Assembly: GCF_014640315.1 (NCBI RefSeq)
Contig: NZ_BMGS01000002.1
Span: 221,313-285,312 of the forward strand
Source: Hymenobacter glacieicola
GTDB taxonomy: Bacteria; Bacteroidota; Bacteroidia; Cytophagales; Hymenobacteraceae
Length of the DNA stretch: 64,000 nucleotides
Direction: 5' to 3'
The notes beneath the pieces were generated by a model. It ran no database searches. It was given only the letters and a program-made list of their open reading frames with translations, and was not told the DNA's origin. Every line of letters starts with the position of its first letter. Within the stretch, counting starts at the first letter, position 1. A program made the position numbers and the translations under genes. Positions 39,826-48,910 of the stretch are shown in pieces.

Positions 39826-40611
39826 ATGTCTTTCTTTAAATCCGATACTCCCGCCGACCTGCTCAAACACGTGCTGGTCATTCTGCTGGCGACGGGTATC
39901 CTGGTGTTTGGGTTCTTTTACGTGTATCTGCCCATCACCACCAACCACGGCGAAACCATTGTGGTGCCCAAAATAACGGGCATGAGCCAGGCCGAACTGG
40001 AGGACTACCTTGATGAGCGGGACCTGGCCTATTTTGTCGATGACAGCACCTACGACGCCTCCATCCGGCCCGGTACGGTGCTCACGCAGGAGCCCAAAGC
40101 GGGCGAAAAGGTGAAGGAAGGCCGCAAGATTTACATTTCGGTGGCCATGAAGAACCCGCCCGTCATCAAGATGCCTAAGCTGACGGACGGCTCCCTGAAA
40201 AACGCCCAGCTCATCCTGAAAAGCTACGACCTGATCGTGGGCCAGATCAAGCTGGTGCCCAACATTCAAAAGGACGCCGTGCTGCGGCAGTTTGTGGGGG
40301 GCAAGGAGGTAGCGCCCGGGGCGGCCATTACCAAAGGTACCCGCGTGGACCTGGAGGTAGGCGACGGCCTGGGCAACCAGGAGTTCCCGGTGCCCAACCT
40401 GGTGAACATGCCCGTCGACGAGGCCACTACCTTGCTCGTGGGCCAGGGCCTGCAGGTAGGCGAAGTCTTCTACCAGGAGCCCGAGGAAGGCCAAACCGAC
40501 GGCACCGTAGTCAAGCAGCGCCCCGTACCCGCCCCCGGCACCACCATCCGGATGGGCCAGCTGGTGGACCTGTGGGTGGCGGGCCAGGAGCCGGTGAAGG
40601 CGGTTCAATAA
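39826..40611 (+). CDS. PASTA-domain membrane protein
   Basis: One N-terminal transmembrane helix (LLKHVLVILLATGILVFGFFYVYL) anchors three PASTA repeats: VVPKITGMSQAELEDYL..., IKMPKLTDGSLKNAQLIL..., and FPVPNLVNMPVDEATTLL.... PASTA domains bind peptidoglycan or lipid II-like muropeptides, so the extracytoplasmic part likely senses cell wall. No kinase domain is attached. It follows the D-Ala-D-Ala ligase, which suits a cell-wall role. A TAGTTTTG box (39757-39764) may be its promoter. Confidence 0.9.
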   Translation: MSFFKSDTPADLLKHVLVILLATGILVFGFFYVYLPITTNHGETIVVPKITGMSQAELEDYLDERDLAYFVDDSTYDASIRPGTVLTQEPKAGEKVKEGRKIYISVAMKNPPVIKMPKLTDGSLKNAQLILKSYDLIVGQIKLVPNIQKDAVLRQFVGGKEVAPGAAITKGTRVDLEVGDGLGNQEFPVPNLVNMPVDEATTLLVGQGLQVGEVFYQEPEEGQTDGTVVKQRPVPAPGTTIRMGQLVDLWVAGQEPVKAVQ

Positions 40612-40630
40612 CCGGTTTGAAATACTCGCG

Positions 40631-40666
40631 AAAAAGGTTCGTTGTCCAGGCAGCGAACCTTTTTCC
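40631..40666 (+). terminator. Rho-independent terminator after the PASTA gene
   Basis: Stem AAAAAGGTTCG/CGAACCTTTTT (40631-40641 and 40654-40664) with a 12-base loop and T-run. Confidence 0.85.
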
Positions 40667-40721
40667 GTTTCTGTCCGTGAGAGCAACACGGGCTGTACTC
40701 CGTTTCCATTTCTTTGCGTTA

Positions 40722-42605
40722 ATGACTTCTTCTCTACGCTTTTTATTCGCGGTGTTGGTGCTGCTGGGTCTGGTGCCGCGCGGCGGTTGGGCGCAGGTGC
40801 TGGTTCGCCCTCTCGGGGCCGAGCCCGCGCATTTAACTGCCGACCCAACTGCCGACCCAACTGCCGCCCGGCGCCCGGCGGCGCTGGCCCTGCCCTTTTT
40901 TGATGACTTTGCCCGCCAGCCGGAGGGCCAGCCGGATGCGCAGCGCTGGGCAACGGCGGGCGGGGCCCTGGTCAACAACCGCTACCCCCGCCGGCCGCCC
41001 ACCAAAAACGTGGCCACCCTCGATGGCCTTGATGCCCAAGGCCGGGCCCGGGGACCCGTCTCCTTTATTGGCGATGCCGACTCGCTCGTATCTCAACCCC
41101 TGGACTTGAGCGCCCTGCGGGCCAGTGACAACGCCTATTTGAGCTTTTTCTGGCAGGCGGGCACCATTTTTGGCCCGCCCGCGCCCAGCGGCTCCCGGCC
41201 CATTGCCCTCTACGTCGACTTCCTGGACCGGGACCAGCAGTGGCAGCAGGTGTGGCAGCTGCGCAGCCCCGGCGACACCACCAACTTTCGCTTCAAGGCG
41301 CTGGCCGTTAACCAGGAGCGGTTTTTTCACAGCGCCTTCCAGTTCCGCTTTCGGGTGAGCGGTTACCTGTTCAGTAACCGCGACGCCTGGAGCGTGGACT
41401 ACGTACGCCTGGACCGTAACCGCACCGCCACGGATTCCACGTACCGCGACATTGCCATCAGCCGGGCCTTACCCAGCGCCCTGAAGCGCTACACCGCCAT
41501 GCCGGTGGCGCAGTTCAACCAAAACCCCACCTCGGAGCTGACGGACCGCACCGGCACCACCGCCAACAACCTCGACATCGGCCCGGCACCTACCCCCGTT
41601 ACCTGGACCGGAACCCTGGAGGTGCTACCCGGCGGGCCTTCCAGCCAATTCCTCACTGGTGGCGTGTCTTTGGATGCCAACTCCCGTCAGGAGCCGGTGG
41701 TGGGCAACGTGCGCACGGCCACGGTGCCGCTTACCTCAGCCCCCAAGTTTCTGCGCCAGCGTTTCCGCCTGCTCACCAACGAAACCAACCCACTCACCCA
41801 GCCGAACGATACCATTACCCGGACCACGGAGCTAAGCAACTACTTTGCCTACGACGACGGTACGGCCGAAGCTAGCGTAACCCTACCGACTGCCTCCACT
41901 GGCCCCGCTAGCTACTTGGCGTTGCGCTTCGATGTAAATCAGCCCGACCAGATCCGGGCCATCCGCCTGTACCCTGTGCTGGCCACCGCTGGGGGGCGCA
42001 CCATTACCCTCAACATTTGGGATGATGATGGGACGGGCAAACCAACGGTTACTCCTAAAGCCACCAAATCGTACACGGTGCCGACCAGCTTGCCCGCCGG
42101 ACAACGCTTTGTGGAAGTAGCCTTTGATGCGCCGGTGCCCGTAAGCACGCGGTTTTACGCTGGTTATGGGCAAGCGGCTTCCACCCAGTTCGTGGAGTTT
42201 GGCTTGGATCTGAACAACTCCTCGCCACCAGGCTACCTGCTTCTGAATGCCTTAAATACATGGAGCGTTAACAACACTGCCACCACCTACCGGCCGGCCG
42301 GGGCACTTATGCTGCGGCCCGTAACGGGCAGTACCGTTACCGGTACGGCAGCGCCGGCGGAAGTAGCAGCCACTTACCAACTCTACCCCAACCCCACGGC
42401 GGGAGGCGCCGTGCAGGTGCAGGGCCGCTACGTGCGGGCCGTAACCCTCGATGCGCTGGGCCGGGTGGTGTGGGAGCAGCCCGCGGCCGAACGCGGCCAG
42501 GCCCAGCTGACCCTCCCTGCCCTAGCGCCAGGCCTGTACTTTGTGCGCCTGACCTTGCCTGATGGCCTGACCGTTACGAAGCGGCTTTCCGTGCTTGCTC
42601 CTTAG
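40722..42605 (+). CDS. T9SS-sorted secreted protein (627 aa)
   Basis: A signal peptide (FLFAVLVLLGLVPRGGWAQ) and a C-terminal domain of about 75 residues (YQLYPNPTAGGAVQVQGRYVRAVTLDALGRVVWE...LPALAPGLYFVRLTLPDGLTVTKRLSV), which is the type A type-IX-secretion sorting signal. The body is beta-rich with YFAYDDGTAEASVTL, seen in many Cytophagales surface proteins. No catalytic motif was found. The start at 40722 is the first ATG ahead of the signal peptide; a short 12-base repeat encodes TADPTADPT near the N-terminus. Confidence 0.85.
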   Translation: MTSSLRFLFAVLVLLGLVPRGGWAQVLVRPLGAEPAHLTADPTADPTAARRPAALALPFFDDFARQPEGQPDAQRWATAGGALVNNRYPRRPPTKNVATLDGLDAQGRARGPVSFIGDADSLVSQPLDLSALRASDNAYLSFFWQAGTIFGPPAPSGSRPIALYVDFLDRDQQWQQVWQLRSPGDTTNFRFKALAVNQERFFHSAFQFRFRVSGYLFSNRDAWSVDYVRLDRNRTATDSTYRDIAISRALPSALKRYTAMPVAQFNQNPTSELTDRTGTTANNLDIGPAPTPVTWTGTLEVLPGGPSSQFLTGGVSLDANSRQEPVVGNVRTATVPLTSAPKFLRQRFRLLTNETNPLTQPNDTITRTTELSNYFAYDDGTAEASVTLPTASTGPASYLALRFDVNQPDQIRAIRLYPVLATAGGRTITLNIWDDDGTGKPTVTPKATKSYTVPTSLPAGQRFVEVAFDAPVPVSTRFYAGYGQAASTQFVEFGLDLNNSSPPGYLLLNALNTWSVNNTATTYRPAGALMLRPVTGSTVTGTAAPAEVAATYQLYPNPTAGGAVQVQGRYVRAVTLDALGRVVWEQPAAERGQAQLTLPALAPGLYFVRLTLPDGLTVTKRLSVLAP

Positions 42606-42715
42606 CCGGCCGTAGTGCACCCGGCAGTGGTTGTGCCGGTTTCTTGCTATCGTTGCACAGAATCCTGGCGTCAGGTCAGCTTCTGTATCACCCTCCACTC
42701 TCAGCTTAACCTTTC

Positions 42716-43015
42716 ATGACCGACATCACCCCTACCGAGTTGAAAGAGCGCCAGGCCGCTGGCACCGCCCCCGTTATTATTGACGTGCGCGAAACGTGGG
42801 AAAACGAAGAAAGCCGCATTGCCGGCAGCCAGAACATTCCGCTAGGCGAGTTGCCCGGTAAGCTCGAAGAGCTGGAAGACCTTAAGGAGCAAGAAGTAGT
42901 TGTGCATTGCAAAGGCGGTGGCCGCTCGGCTTCGGCCAAGGCTTTCCTGACCCAGCAAGGCTTCCAGAATGTGCGCAATCTAGTGGGCGGCATGCAGGCC
43001 TACCAGCAGGCGTAA
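42716..43015 (+). CDS. Single-domain rhodanese
   Basis: Transfers sulfane sulfur via a cysteine persulfide. The 99-residue protein has the IIDVRETWE N-terminal motif and the active-site loop VVVHCKGGGRSASAK with nucleophile Cys. It ends with the usual LVGGMQAY. The cytosolic single-domain type is involved in sulfur transfer or thiosulfate handling; its specific partner is not evident from the neighbours. Confidence 0.93.
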   Translation: MTDITPTELKERQAAGTAPVIIDVRETWENEESRIAGSQNIPLGELPGKLEELEDLKEQEVVVHCKGGGRSASAKAFLTQQGFQNVRNLVGGMQAYQQA

Positions 43016-43037
43016 CTTTCTGGCGGTCTTCTGTTTT

Positions 43038-43071
43038 AGCCGAGTCATGCATAGCGTGGCTCGGCTTTTTT
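43038..43071 (+). terminator. Terminator after the rhodanese gene
   Basis: Stem AGCCGAG/CTCGGCT (43038-43044 and 43060-43066), inner CA/TG pairing, with a T-run. The rest of 43072-43267 holds no gene. Confidence 0.8.
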
Positions 43072-43267
43072 GCAGCTTCAGCACCTACCTTCCGCGGTAC
43101 ATAAGGGAACAGAGACCAGGCCATACTGTGCTTTTGGGGCAGGCATACGTTTCAGTAAAACGGTCGTACCGGACGGTGTGCTTTCAAGCTACGCCTAGCG
43201 TTGCAGACACCTCGCCCGAACGCTAACCAAATATTTCCCGCTCACAGTCAATGATTTACATAAGCAC

Positions 43268-43294
43268 GTTTAATTAAGTTGTGCACAATTAAAC
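43268..43294. promoter_or_regulatory. Candidate OhrR operator
   Basis: AT-rich palindromic tract GTTTAATTAAGTTGTGCACAATTAAAC with the perfect core TTGTGCACAA (43279-43288) and the palindrome TTAATTAA. It sits 38 bases ahead of the OhrR start. OhrR-type MarR proteins bind AATT-rich inverted repeats of this kind, so autoregulation and control of the downstream ohr are likely. Confidence 0.5.
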
Positions 43295-43331
43295 ATCACG
43301 CAACTATATCTCGTTTATTTGTCTGCAGCTT

Positions 43332-43784
43332 ATGAACGACGAACGCCAGCCTGCTACCTCTAACCCCTTGCTGCAACTGGAAAACCAGTTGTGCTTTCCA
43401 CTCTACGCTTTGTCGCGGATGATTACCAAGGCGTATCAGCCCCTGCTGCAGGAGCTGGACCTGACGTATCCGCAGTACCTCGTGTTTTTGCTGCTCTGGG
43501 AACACCAGGAGCTGACGGTAAAGGCGCTGGGCGAAAAGCTGCTACTGGATTCCGGCACGCTTACGCCCCTGCTCAAGCGCCTGGAGCAAAAGCAATGGAT
43601 CAGCCGCCGCCGCGACCCGCGCGACGAGCGCTCCGTGGTAATCGGGCTGCTGCCGGCCGGGCGGGAGTTGCAGAAGCGGGCCTGCCAGGTACCGGAGCAG
43701 ATTCTGGCCAAACTGAATATGCCACCGCAGGAGTTTGAAACGCTCCGGCGCCAACTGAACACGCTACTTACCCAGCTGGGTTAA
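43332..43784 (+). CDS. ohrR: OhrR-type MarR family regulator
   Basis: A winged-helix repressor of organic-peroxide genes. The N-terminal redox cysteine is Cys21 in LENQLCFPLYAL, preceded by the standard helix; the DNA-binding helix is LLLDSGTLTPLLKRLEQKQWISRRRDPRDERSVVIGL. The 150-residue length is normal. The downstream gene is Ohr itself. Oxidation of Cys21 by organic peroxides would release DNA and derepress ohr. Confidence 0.93.
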   Translation: MNDERQPATSNPLLQLENQLCFPLYALSRMITKAYQPLLQELDLTYPQYLVFLLLWEHQELTVKALGEKLLLDSGTLTPLLKRLEQKQWISRRRDPRDERSVVIGLLPAGRELQKRACQVPEQILAKLNMPPQEFETLRRQLNTLLTQLG

Positions 43785-43820
43785 CCGCCCGGTATTCTTT
43801 CACTTTCTCTTCCCCTTCTC

Positions 43821-44258
43821 ATGAAAATCGAGAAAATCTTCACCGCTCAGGCCAAGGCCAAAGGCGGCCGCGACGGCCACGTTACTACCAACAACAACGT
43901 GCTGAACGTAGACCTGAGCACGCCGAAGGAAATGGGAGGCCCCGGCAAGGCCGGCGCCACGAACCCTGAGCAGCTGTTTGCCGCCGGCTACGCCGCCTGC
44001 TTCGAAGGGGCCCTGGGCGTGGCGGCCCGCCAGGCCCAAGTAAAGCTCGATAACGTGACGGTAGAAGCCTTCATTGGCTTTGGTAAGGCGGAAGACGGCG
44101 GCTACGGCATTTCGGCCGATCTGCACGTAAATATTCCCGGCGTGGAGCAAGCCCAGGCCGAACAACTGGTAGAAGCCGCCCACGGCATCTGCCCGTACTC
44201 GCGCGCTACCAAAGGCAACATTGAGGTAAACCTTACCACGACCACCAACGCCGCGTAG
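43821..44258 (+). CDS. ohr: Organic hydroperoxide resistance protein Ohr (OsmC superfamily)
   Basis: A thiol peroxidase that reduces organic hydroperoxides in the cytosol. The catalytic cysteine is Cys60 in AAGYAACFEGAL and the resolving cysteine Cys124 in HGICPYSRATKGN. The ATNPEQLFAAGYAA motif is characteristic. It follows the OhrR gene and likely shares its operator. A second copy (56773-57279) lies 12 kb away. Confidence 0.95.
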   Translation: MKIEKIFTAQAKAKGGRDGHVTTNNNVLNVDLSTPKEMGGPGKAGATNPEQLFAAGYAACFEGALGVAARQAQVKLDNVTVEAFIGFGKAEDGGYGISADLHVNIPGVEQAQAEQLVEAAHGICPYSRATKGNIEVNLTTTTNAA

Positions 44259-44280
44259 CCCGGCAAGAGCGAGCCCTGTT

Positions 44281-44377
44281 CTGTCATCCTGAGCGGAGCG
44301 GTAGGAGTTTTCGGCGCCTGAGCGGTTATAGTGCTGCTCAGACGCGGAAAGCCTTACCCTTCCGCCCAAGATGACAG
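44281..44377. repeat. Imperfect REP-like hairpin
   Basis: Outer arms CTGTCATC and GATGACAG (44281-44288 and 44370-44377), with further pairing of GAGCGG-like and CTGAGC/GCTCAG bases. It carries the CTGTCATCCTGAGCG core, a relative of the 36591 and 39614 elements. It sits between ohr and the oxidoreductase gene, 27 bases before the latter's start. Confidence 0.6.
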
Positions 44378-44403
44378 TTTTCTTTTCCCCTAGTCTAGAT
44401 GCT

Positions 44404-45399
44404 ATGAACAACCAAACCATTTACCTGGCTAGTCGCCCCAGGGGCCTGCCTACGGCCGACAACTTCCGGTTTGAAACCAGCGCGGTTCCGGCTCTGACCG
44501 AAGGCCAGGTGCTGCTGAAAGCCCGCTACGTTTCCGTGGACCCCTACATGCGGGGCCGCATGAACGAGGGCAAGTCCTACGTGCCACCATTTGAGTTGAA
44601 CCAGCCTATTTCGGGTGGGGTAGTGGCCGAAGTGGTGGAAAGCCAGGCGAGTAAGCTGCCGGTGGGCACGTTGGTAGTAGGTAACTTGCCCTGGCAACAG
44701 TACAGCGTGTCGGATGGCAACGGGCTGCAGCAAATTCCGCAGGGGCAGGCGCCGGCCAGCTACTACTTGGGGCTTCTGGGCATGCCGGGCCTCACGGCGT
44801 ACTTTGGGCTATTGGATATCTGCCAGCCCCAGCCCGGCGAAACCGTGGTGGTATCGGGGGCGGCCGGAGCCGTGGGCATGGTTGTGGGGCAGATTGCCAA
44901 AATCAAGGGTGCCCGCGTGGTAGGCACGGCCGGCTCCGATGAGAAAGTAGCCTATCTGAAAGAACTAGGCTTCGACGAGGCCATCAATTACAAAACCGCC
45001 AACCTTGCGGAAGCCCTGGCCGCGGCCGCTCCCAACGGCGTGGACTGCTACTTTGATAACGTAGGCGGCGCCATCACGGATGCCGTGTACGATCTGCTCA
45101 ACACCCACGCCCGCATTGCCCTCTGCGGCCAGATTTCCAGCTACAACGACACAGAAGCACCGGTGGGTCCGCGCCCCGAGGGCAAGCTGTTGAAAACCAG
45201 CGCCAAGCTTCAGGGCTTTATCATCAGCAACTACTACCAGCGCTGGCCCGAAGGGGTGGCCCAACTCACCGCCTGGTACCAGCAAGGCAAGCTGCGGACT
45301 GAAGAAACCATTACCGAAGGCTTTGACCAGATTCCGGCCGCCTTCCTGGGCTTATTTACCGGCGAAAACACCGGCAAAGCCCTCGTGCAAGTGGCCTGA
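44404..45399 (+). CDS. NADP-dependent MDR oxidoreductase (zinc-free, CurA/leukotriene-type)
   Basis: A medium-chain dehydrogenase/reductase without zinc ligands, as in curcumin/quinone or alkenal reductases. The cofactor site is VVSGAAGAVGMVVGQIAKIKGARVVGTAGSDEKVAYLKELGFDEAINYK. SVDPYMRGRM and the ARIALCGQISSYND region are typical of the CurA/LTB4DH group. ATG at 44404. Probably reduces alpha,beta-unsaturated carbonyls, which fits the oxidative-stress cluster. The cognate substrate is inferred. Confidence 0.88.
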   Translation: MNNQTIYLASRPRGLPTADNFRFETSAVPALTEGQVLLKARYVSVDPYMRGRMNEGKSYVPPFELNQPISGGVVAEVVESQASKLPVGTLVVGNLPWQQYSVSDGNGLQQIPQGQAPASYYLGLLGMPGLTAYFGLLDICQPQPGETVVVSGAAGAVGMVVGQIAKIKGARVVGTAGSDEKVAYLKELGFDEAINYKTANLAEALAAAAPNGVDCYFDNVGGAITDAVYDLLNTHARIALCGQISSYNDTEAPVGPRPEGKLLKTSAKLQGFIISNYYQRWPEGVAQLTAWYQQGKLRTEETITEGFDQIPAAFLGLFTGENTGKALVQVA

Positions 45400-45457
45400 G
45401 TGCCAGCCCATACCCCTAACTCCTTACCCCTACTTCCTCACCCTAACGTTCCCTTCG

Positions 45458-46138
45458 ATGAAGATTCTAGTAGTGCTGACTTCGCACGACCAACTGGGCA
45501 ATACAGGTCATAAAACCGGCTTCTGGCTGGAAGAATTTGCCGCTCCTTACTACGTATTTAAGGATGCCGGCGCTACGCTCACCCTGGCTTCTCCCCTGGG
45601 CGGTCAGCCCCCGCTCGACCCCAAAAGCGACGACCCCAGCGCCCAGACCGAGGCTACCAAGCGCTTTAAGCAGGACGCCGCGGCCCAGCAGGCCCTGGCC
45701 GCCACCGTCCGGCTCGACACCGTAGCGGCGGCTGACTACGACGCAGTATTCTACCCCGGCGGGCACGGCCCACTCTGGGATTTGGCCGAGGACCCTACCT
45801 CCATTGCCCTGCTCGAAACCATGTATGCGGCCGGCAAACCCGTGGCGGCCGTGTGCCACGCGCCCGGGGTACTGCGCCACGTGAAGGCGCCCAGCGGCGA
45901 GCTGCTGGTAAAAGGCAAATCGGTTGCCGGCTTCACGAACACCGAAGAGGAAGCCGTGCAGCTGACCAACGTGGTGCCTTTCCTGGTGGAGGACATGCTC
46001 AAGGAAAGCGGCGGCCTTTACTCCAAAGGGGCCGACTGGCAGCCCTACGTGGTAACCGCCGGCCACCTTATCACCGGCCAGAATCCTGCTTCTTCGGAGC
46101 CCGCCGCCGAGGAGCTGCTGAAGCTGCTGAAAAAGTAA
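45458..46138 (+). CDS. DJ-1/PfpI family protein (Hsp31/glyoxalase III-like)
   Basis: The nucleophilic elbow cysteine is in AAVCHAPGVLRH, preceded by the Glu-equivalent acidic turn and VFYPGGHGPLWDL loop. These belong to the DJ-1 superfamily class with glutathione-independent glyoxalase activity (class I, Hsp31-like). The ATG at 45458 is used; the longer frame overlaps the previous gene. It lies in the peroxide/electrophile cluster, so detoxification of methylglyoxal is a plausible role. The strong terminator at 46159 follows. Confidence 0.88.
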   Translation: MKILVVLTSHDQLGNTGHKTGFWLEEFAAPYYVFKDAGATLTLASPLGGQPPLDPKSDDPSAQTEATKRFKQDAAAQQALAATVRLDTVAAADYDAVFYPGGHGPLWDLAEDPTSIALLETMYAAGKPVAAVCHAPGVLRHVKAPSGELLVKGKSVAGFTNTEEEAVQLTNVVPFLVEDMLKESGGLYSKGADWQPYVVTAGHLITGQNPASSEPAAEELLKLLKK

Positions 46139-46158
46139 CCAGGGCCGTTGCCCGTAGT

Positions 46159-46205
46159 AAGCCGCCCCGGTGGCTCCCGTTGTGGGAGCTGCCGGGGCGG
46201 CTTTT
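46159..46205 (+). terminator. Strong terminator after the DJ-1 gene
   Basis: Stem AAGCCGCCCCGG/CCGGGGCGGCTT (46159-46170 and 46192-46203) plus an inner GGCTCCC/GGGAGCT-like stem, ending in TTTT. Confidence 0.9.
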
Positions 46206-46325
46206 CGTTTGGGCCTACCCGCGTTTTGTGTTGCAGAAGCAATGGTTTGTATAACGCCAGCCCTCCCCGGTCGCCCCACCTTTGCAGCGTACTTAAACCA
46301 CATAACTACCTAACAACCACGCCAC

Positions 46326-47321
46326 ATGAGCACGATTAAGAAAGTAGCCCTGGGCAGCCAGGGCCTGGAAGTACCCATTGAGGGGCTGGGCTGCATGGGC
46401 ATGACGGGTGGCATCAACGGCATGAGCGTGTACGGCGAGGCCGACGAGGCCGAAAGCCTCGCTACCCTTCACCGCGCCCTGGAGCTGGGCATCAACCTGC
46501 TTGACACGGCCGACCTCTACGGCCCGATGCACAACGAGCGGCTGGTGGGCCGGGCCCTTGCTGGTCGGCGCCAGCAGGTGGTACTGGCCACCAAGTTCGG
46601 TTTTGAAGTAGACGACCAGGAAAACTGGACCGGGGGCTACAACGGCCGGCCCGAGTACGTGCGCAAAAGCATAGAACGCTCCCTGCGCAACCTGCGCACT
46701 GACTACGTCGACCTGTACTACCTGCACCGCGTCGACCCCAATACGCCCATCGAAGACACCGTGGGGGCCATGAGCCGCCTGGTAGAAGAAGGCAAGGTGC
46801 GCTACCTGGGCTTGTCGGAAGTGTCGGTGGAATTGTTGCGCCGGGGGCATGCGATACACCCCATTTCGGCCCTGCAAACCGAGTATTCCCTCTTCGACCG
46901 GGGCGTGGAGGAAGACGGCGTGCTGGCTGCTACCCGCGAAATGGGCATCGGCTTTGTGGGCTACTCGCCCCTGGGCCGGGGCTTTTTATCGGGCGAAATC
47001 AAGTCGCCCGACGACTTCGAGCCCAACGATTCGCGCCGCTTTTTCCCGCGCTACCAGGGCGAGAACTTCTACCGCAACCTGGAGCTGGTGGAAAAGCTGC
47101 AAAGCCTGGCCCACGACAGAGGCGTAATGGCTGCCCAGTTGGCTTTGGCCTGGGTGTTGGCCCAAGGCGTGGTAGCCATTCCGGGCACCAAGCGGCGCAA
47201 ATACCTGGAGCAAAACGTAGCCGCCGCCAGCCTTACCCTAACGCCGCCGGAGCTAGCTGAACTTGCGGCCATTATGCCGGTTGGTAGCTCAGCCGGGGCC
47301 GCGTATCCGGCGGGGTTTTAA
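46326..47321 (+). CDS. Aldo/keto reductase
   Basis: An NADPH-dependent aldehyde or ketone reductase with the (beta/alpha)8 fold. Catalytic tetrad: Asp and Tyr in LLDTADLYG, Lys in LATKFG, His in [18 protein letters not shown] near the end is the usual NADP-binding segment. ATG at 46326. It likely belongs with the stress genes, and an AraC regulator follows downstream. The substrate is unknown. Confidence 0.92.
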   Translation: MSTIKKVALGSQGLEVPIEGLGCMGMTGGINGMSVYGEADEAESLATLHRALELGINLLDTADLYGPMHNERLVGRALAGRRQQVVLATKFGFEVDDQENWTGGYNGRPEYVRKSIERSLRNLRTDYVDLYYLHRVDPNTPIEDTVGAMSRLVEEGKVRYLGLSEVSVELLRRGHAIHPISALQTEYSLFDRGVEEDGVLAATREMGIGFVGYSPLGRGFLSGEIKSPDDFEPNDSRRFFPRYQGENFYRNLELVEKLQSLAHDRGVMAAQLALAWVLAQGVVAIPGTKRRKYLEQNVAAASLTLTPPELAELAAIMPVGSSAGAAYPAGF

Positions 47322-47344
47322 TCTTTCCGCCTTCTGACTTTGCG

Positions 47345-47398
47345 TTATTGGCTGCCCGAACCGCATGCCCTGCCCACTACCGTTCAGGCAGCCAATAG
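47345..47398. repeat. 17-bp inverted repeat between aldo/keto reductase and AraC genes
   Basis: Arms 47345-47361 and 47382-47398 match with two mismatches (core TATTGGCTGCC) around a 20-base loop. It lies 24 bases before the AraC ATG, so it could be a transcription terminator or a regulator site. Confidence 0.6.
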
Positions 47399-47421
47399 CC
47401 GCTCAACCCCCTTCTGTTACC

Positions 47422-48336
47422 ATGAAGCAGCCGCCCAAAGAATTCCGCCTGTTGGCCACGGTAAAGGACTTTACCCAGCATTTCGGGTTTCCCAGCCCCG
47501 AGCACCCGCTGCTGACGGTTATCGACCTGGAGCATACCCGGGGCGTGCTGCCGGCCAATGGCCCAGCCCTGCGGCAGCTCTACATCATTTCGCTGAAGAA
47601 AAACCTGAAAGGCCATATGCAGTACGGCCAACGCTCCTACGACTTCAGCGAAGGGGTACTGGGGTTTTTCGCTCCCGGTCAGCTCTGCGAAAACAACGAC
47701 TCCATCGATATTTCAGAGCTAAGCGGCTGGATGCTGGTTTTTCACCCCGACTTGCTGCTACGCCACCCACTGGCCAAGAAAATAGCCACCTACGGGTTCT
47801 TTTCCTACGAAGTTAACGAGGCGCTGCATCTCTCGCCCCAGGAGGAAGCTACCCTGGACGCCCTGTTTCACGGCATCCGTCAGGAGTATCAGCGCGCCCC
47901 CGACGCCTTCAGCCAGGACGTGCTAGTGTCGCAACTGGAGGTGCTGCTCAGCTACGCCAACCGCTTCTACCACCGGCAGTTCCATACCCGCCGCCCTGCT
48001 GAGCACGACTTGCTCAGCCGTTTTGAGGAGCTGCTGACCAGGTATTTTGCCCGCGAAGAAGAGCAGCCCCTACCCACCGTGCAGTATTTCGCCGACGCCC
48101 TGCATGTGTCGCCAGCCTACCTCAGCGACATGCTCCGCACCCTGACCGGCCAGACCACCCAGCAGCACCTGCACCACGCCCTGATTGAAAAAGCCAAGCG
48201 CCTGCTGCTGGGCACTTCCCTCACCATCAACGAAACGGCCTTTCAACTAGGCTTCGAGTATCCGCAGTATTTCACCCGCCTGTTCAAAAGCAAAACCGGC
48301 CTTACACCCGCCGCCTTCCGCGTATCGGCGAACTAA
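47422..48336 (+). CDS. AraC-family transcription regulator
   Basis: The C-terminal 100 residues have the two helix-turn-helix motifs: YFADALHVSPAYLSDMLRTLTGQTTQQHLHHALIEKAKRLLL, then LTINETAFQLGFEYPQYFTRLFKSKTGLTPAAFR. The N-terminal domain starts at 1-120 as a cupin-like sensor (LLTVIDLEHTRG...). ATG at 47422; a longer frame is not used. The likely target is the adjacent aldo/keto reductase. Confidence 0.93.
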   Translation: MKQPPKEFRLLATVKDFTQHFGFPSPEHPLLTVIDLEHTRGVLPANGPALRQLYIISLKKNLKGHMQYGQRSYDFSEGVLGFFAPGQLCENNDSIDISELSGWMLVFHPDLLLRHPLAKKIATYGFFSYEVNEALHLSPQEEATLDALFHGIRQEYQRAPDAFSQDVLVSQLEVLLSYANRFYHRQFHTRRPAEHDLLSRFEELLTRYFAREEEQPLPTVQYFADALHVSPAYLSDMLRTLTGQTTQQHLHHALIEKAKRLLLGTSLTINETAFQLGFEYPQYFTRLFKSKTGLTPAAFRVSAN

Positions 48337-48432
48337 GCGCCGCCCTGGTTGCCCTGGTTGCAGGAGCAGCCGGGGTGGCTTGTATGCGCTATATTGTCTT
48401 CTTCGGTAGTAAGCCGCATACACATCAGAAAA

Positions 48433-48858
48433 ATGCCTAGACGCAGAAGCTTAAATGGGCTACCCCATAATCTAACTCAGAGCTATTTCAGCTACGAACG
48501 GCATTACAATGGCTGCTACATGGCGGATTGGCTACTGCAAGAGGCCAAGCTGTACTCGATAAAGGAGGCTACGCTCGACATTTTGCGCGTGAGAATAACC
48601 CCACAGGTACTAAACCGGCATCCGTTAGTAACGCATTTGCTAGATCTTGTCCATCTTCTACATGAACGCTTGCAAGCCAGTGGATTTGCCACCGACTTTA
48701 TTACGGAAACTGTAATTAGAATCGACATTCATTCTGTAAGAGGCGTGCTTTTTTGCTACCCCTACCTAGTTGATCAAACTGGGCGCAGATACAGCCATAA
48801 ACGAATGGCTATCCTACCATATGCTCTTGATTTCACCTCTACGGCGACTAATTTATAA
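48433..48858 (+). CDS. Hypothetical protein, 141 aa
   Basis: ATG at 48433. A soluble, aromatic-rich protein (SYFSYERHYNGCYMADWLLQEAKLYSIKEATLDILRVRITPQVL). The base composition is clearly more AT-rich than neighbouring genes, suggesting recent acquisition or a lineage-specific gene. No family recognised. Confidence 0.6.
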   Translation: MPRRRSLNGLPHNLTQSYFSYERHYNGCYMADWLLQEAKLYSIKEATLDILRVRITPQVLNRHPLVTHLLDLVHLLHERLQASGFATDFITETVIRIDIHSVRGVLFCYPYLVDQTGRRYSHKRMAILPYALDFTSTATNL

Positions 48859-48910
48859 GTGGGAGCACCTATAATTAACCCTGAAATCACCACCCTCACG
48901 TCTCAGTCGT

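Noticed and set aside
40800..40870. Tandem repeat as a regulatory element
   Set aside because: The ACTGCCGACCCA repeats are in frame in the T9SS protein and encode TADP units, so they are a coding repeat.
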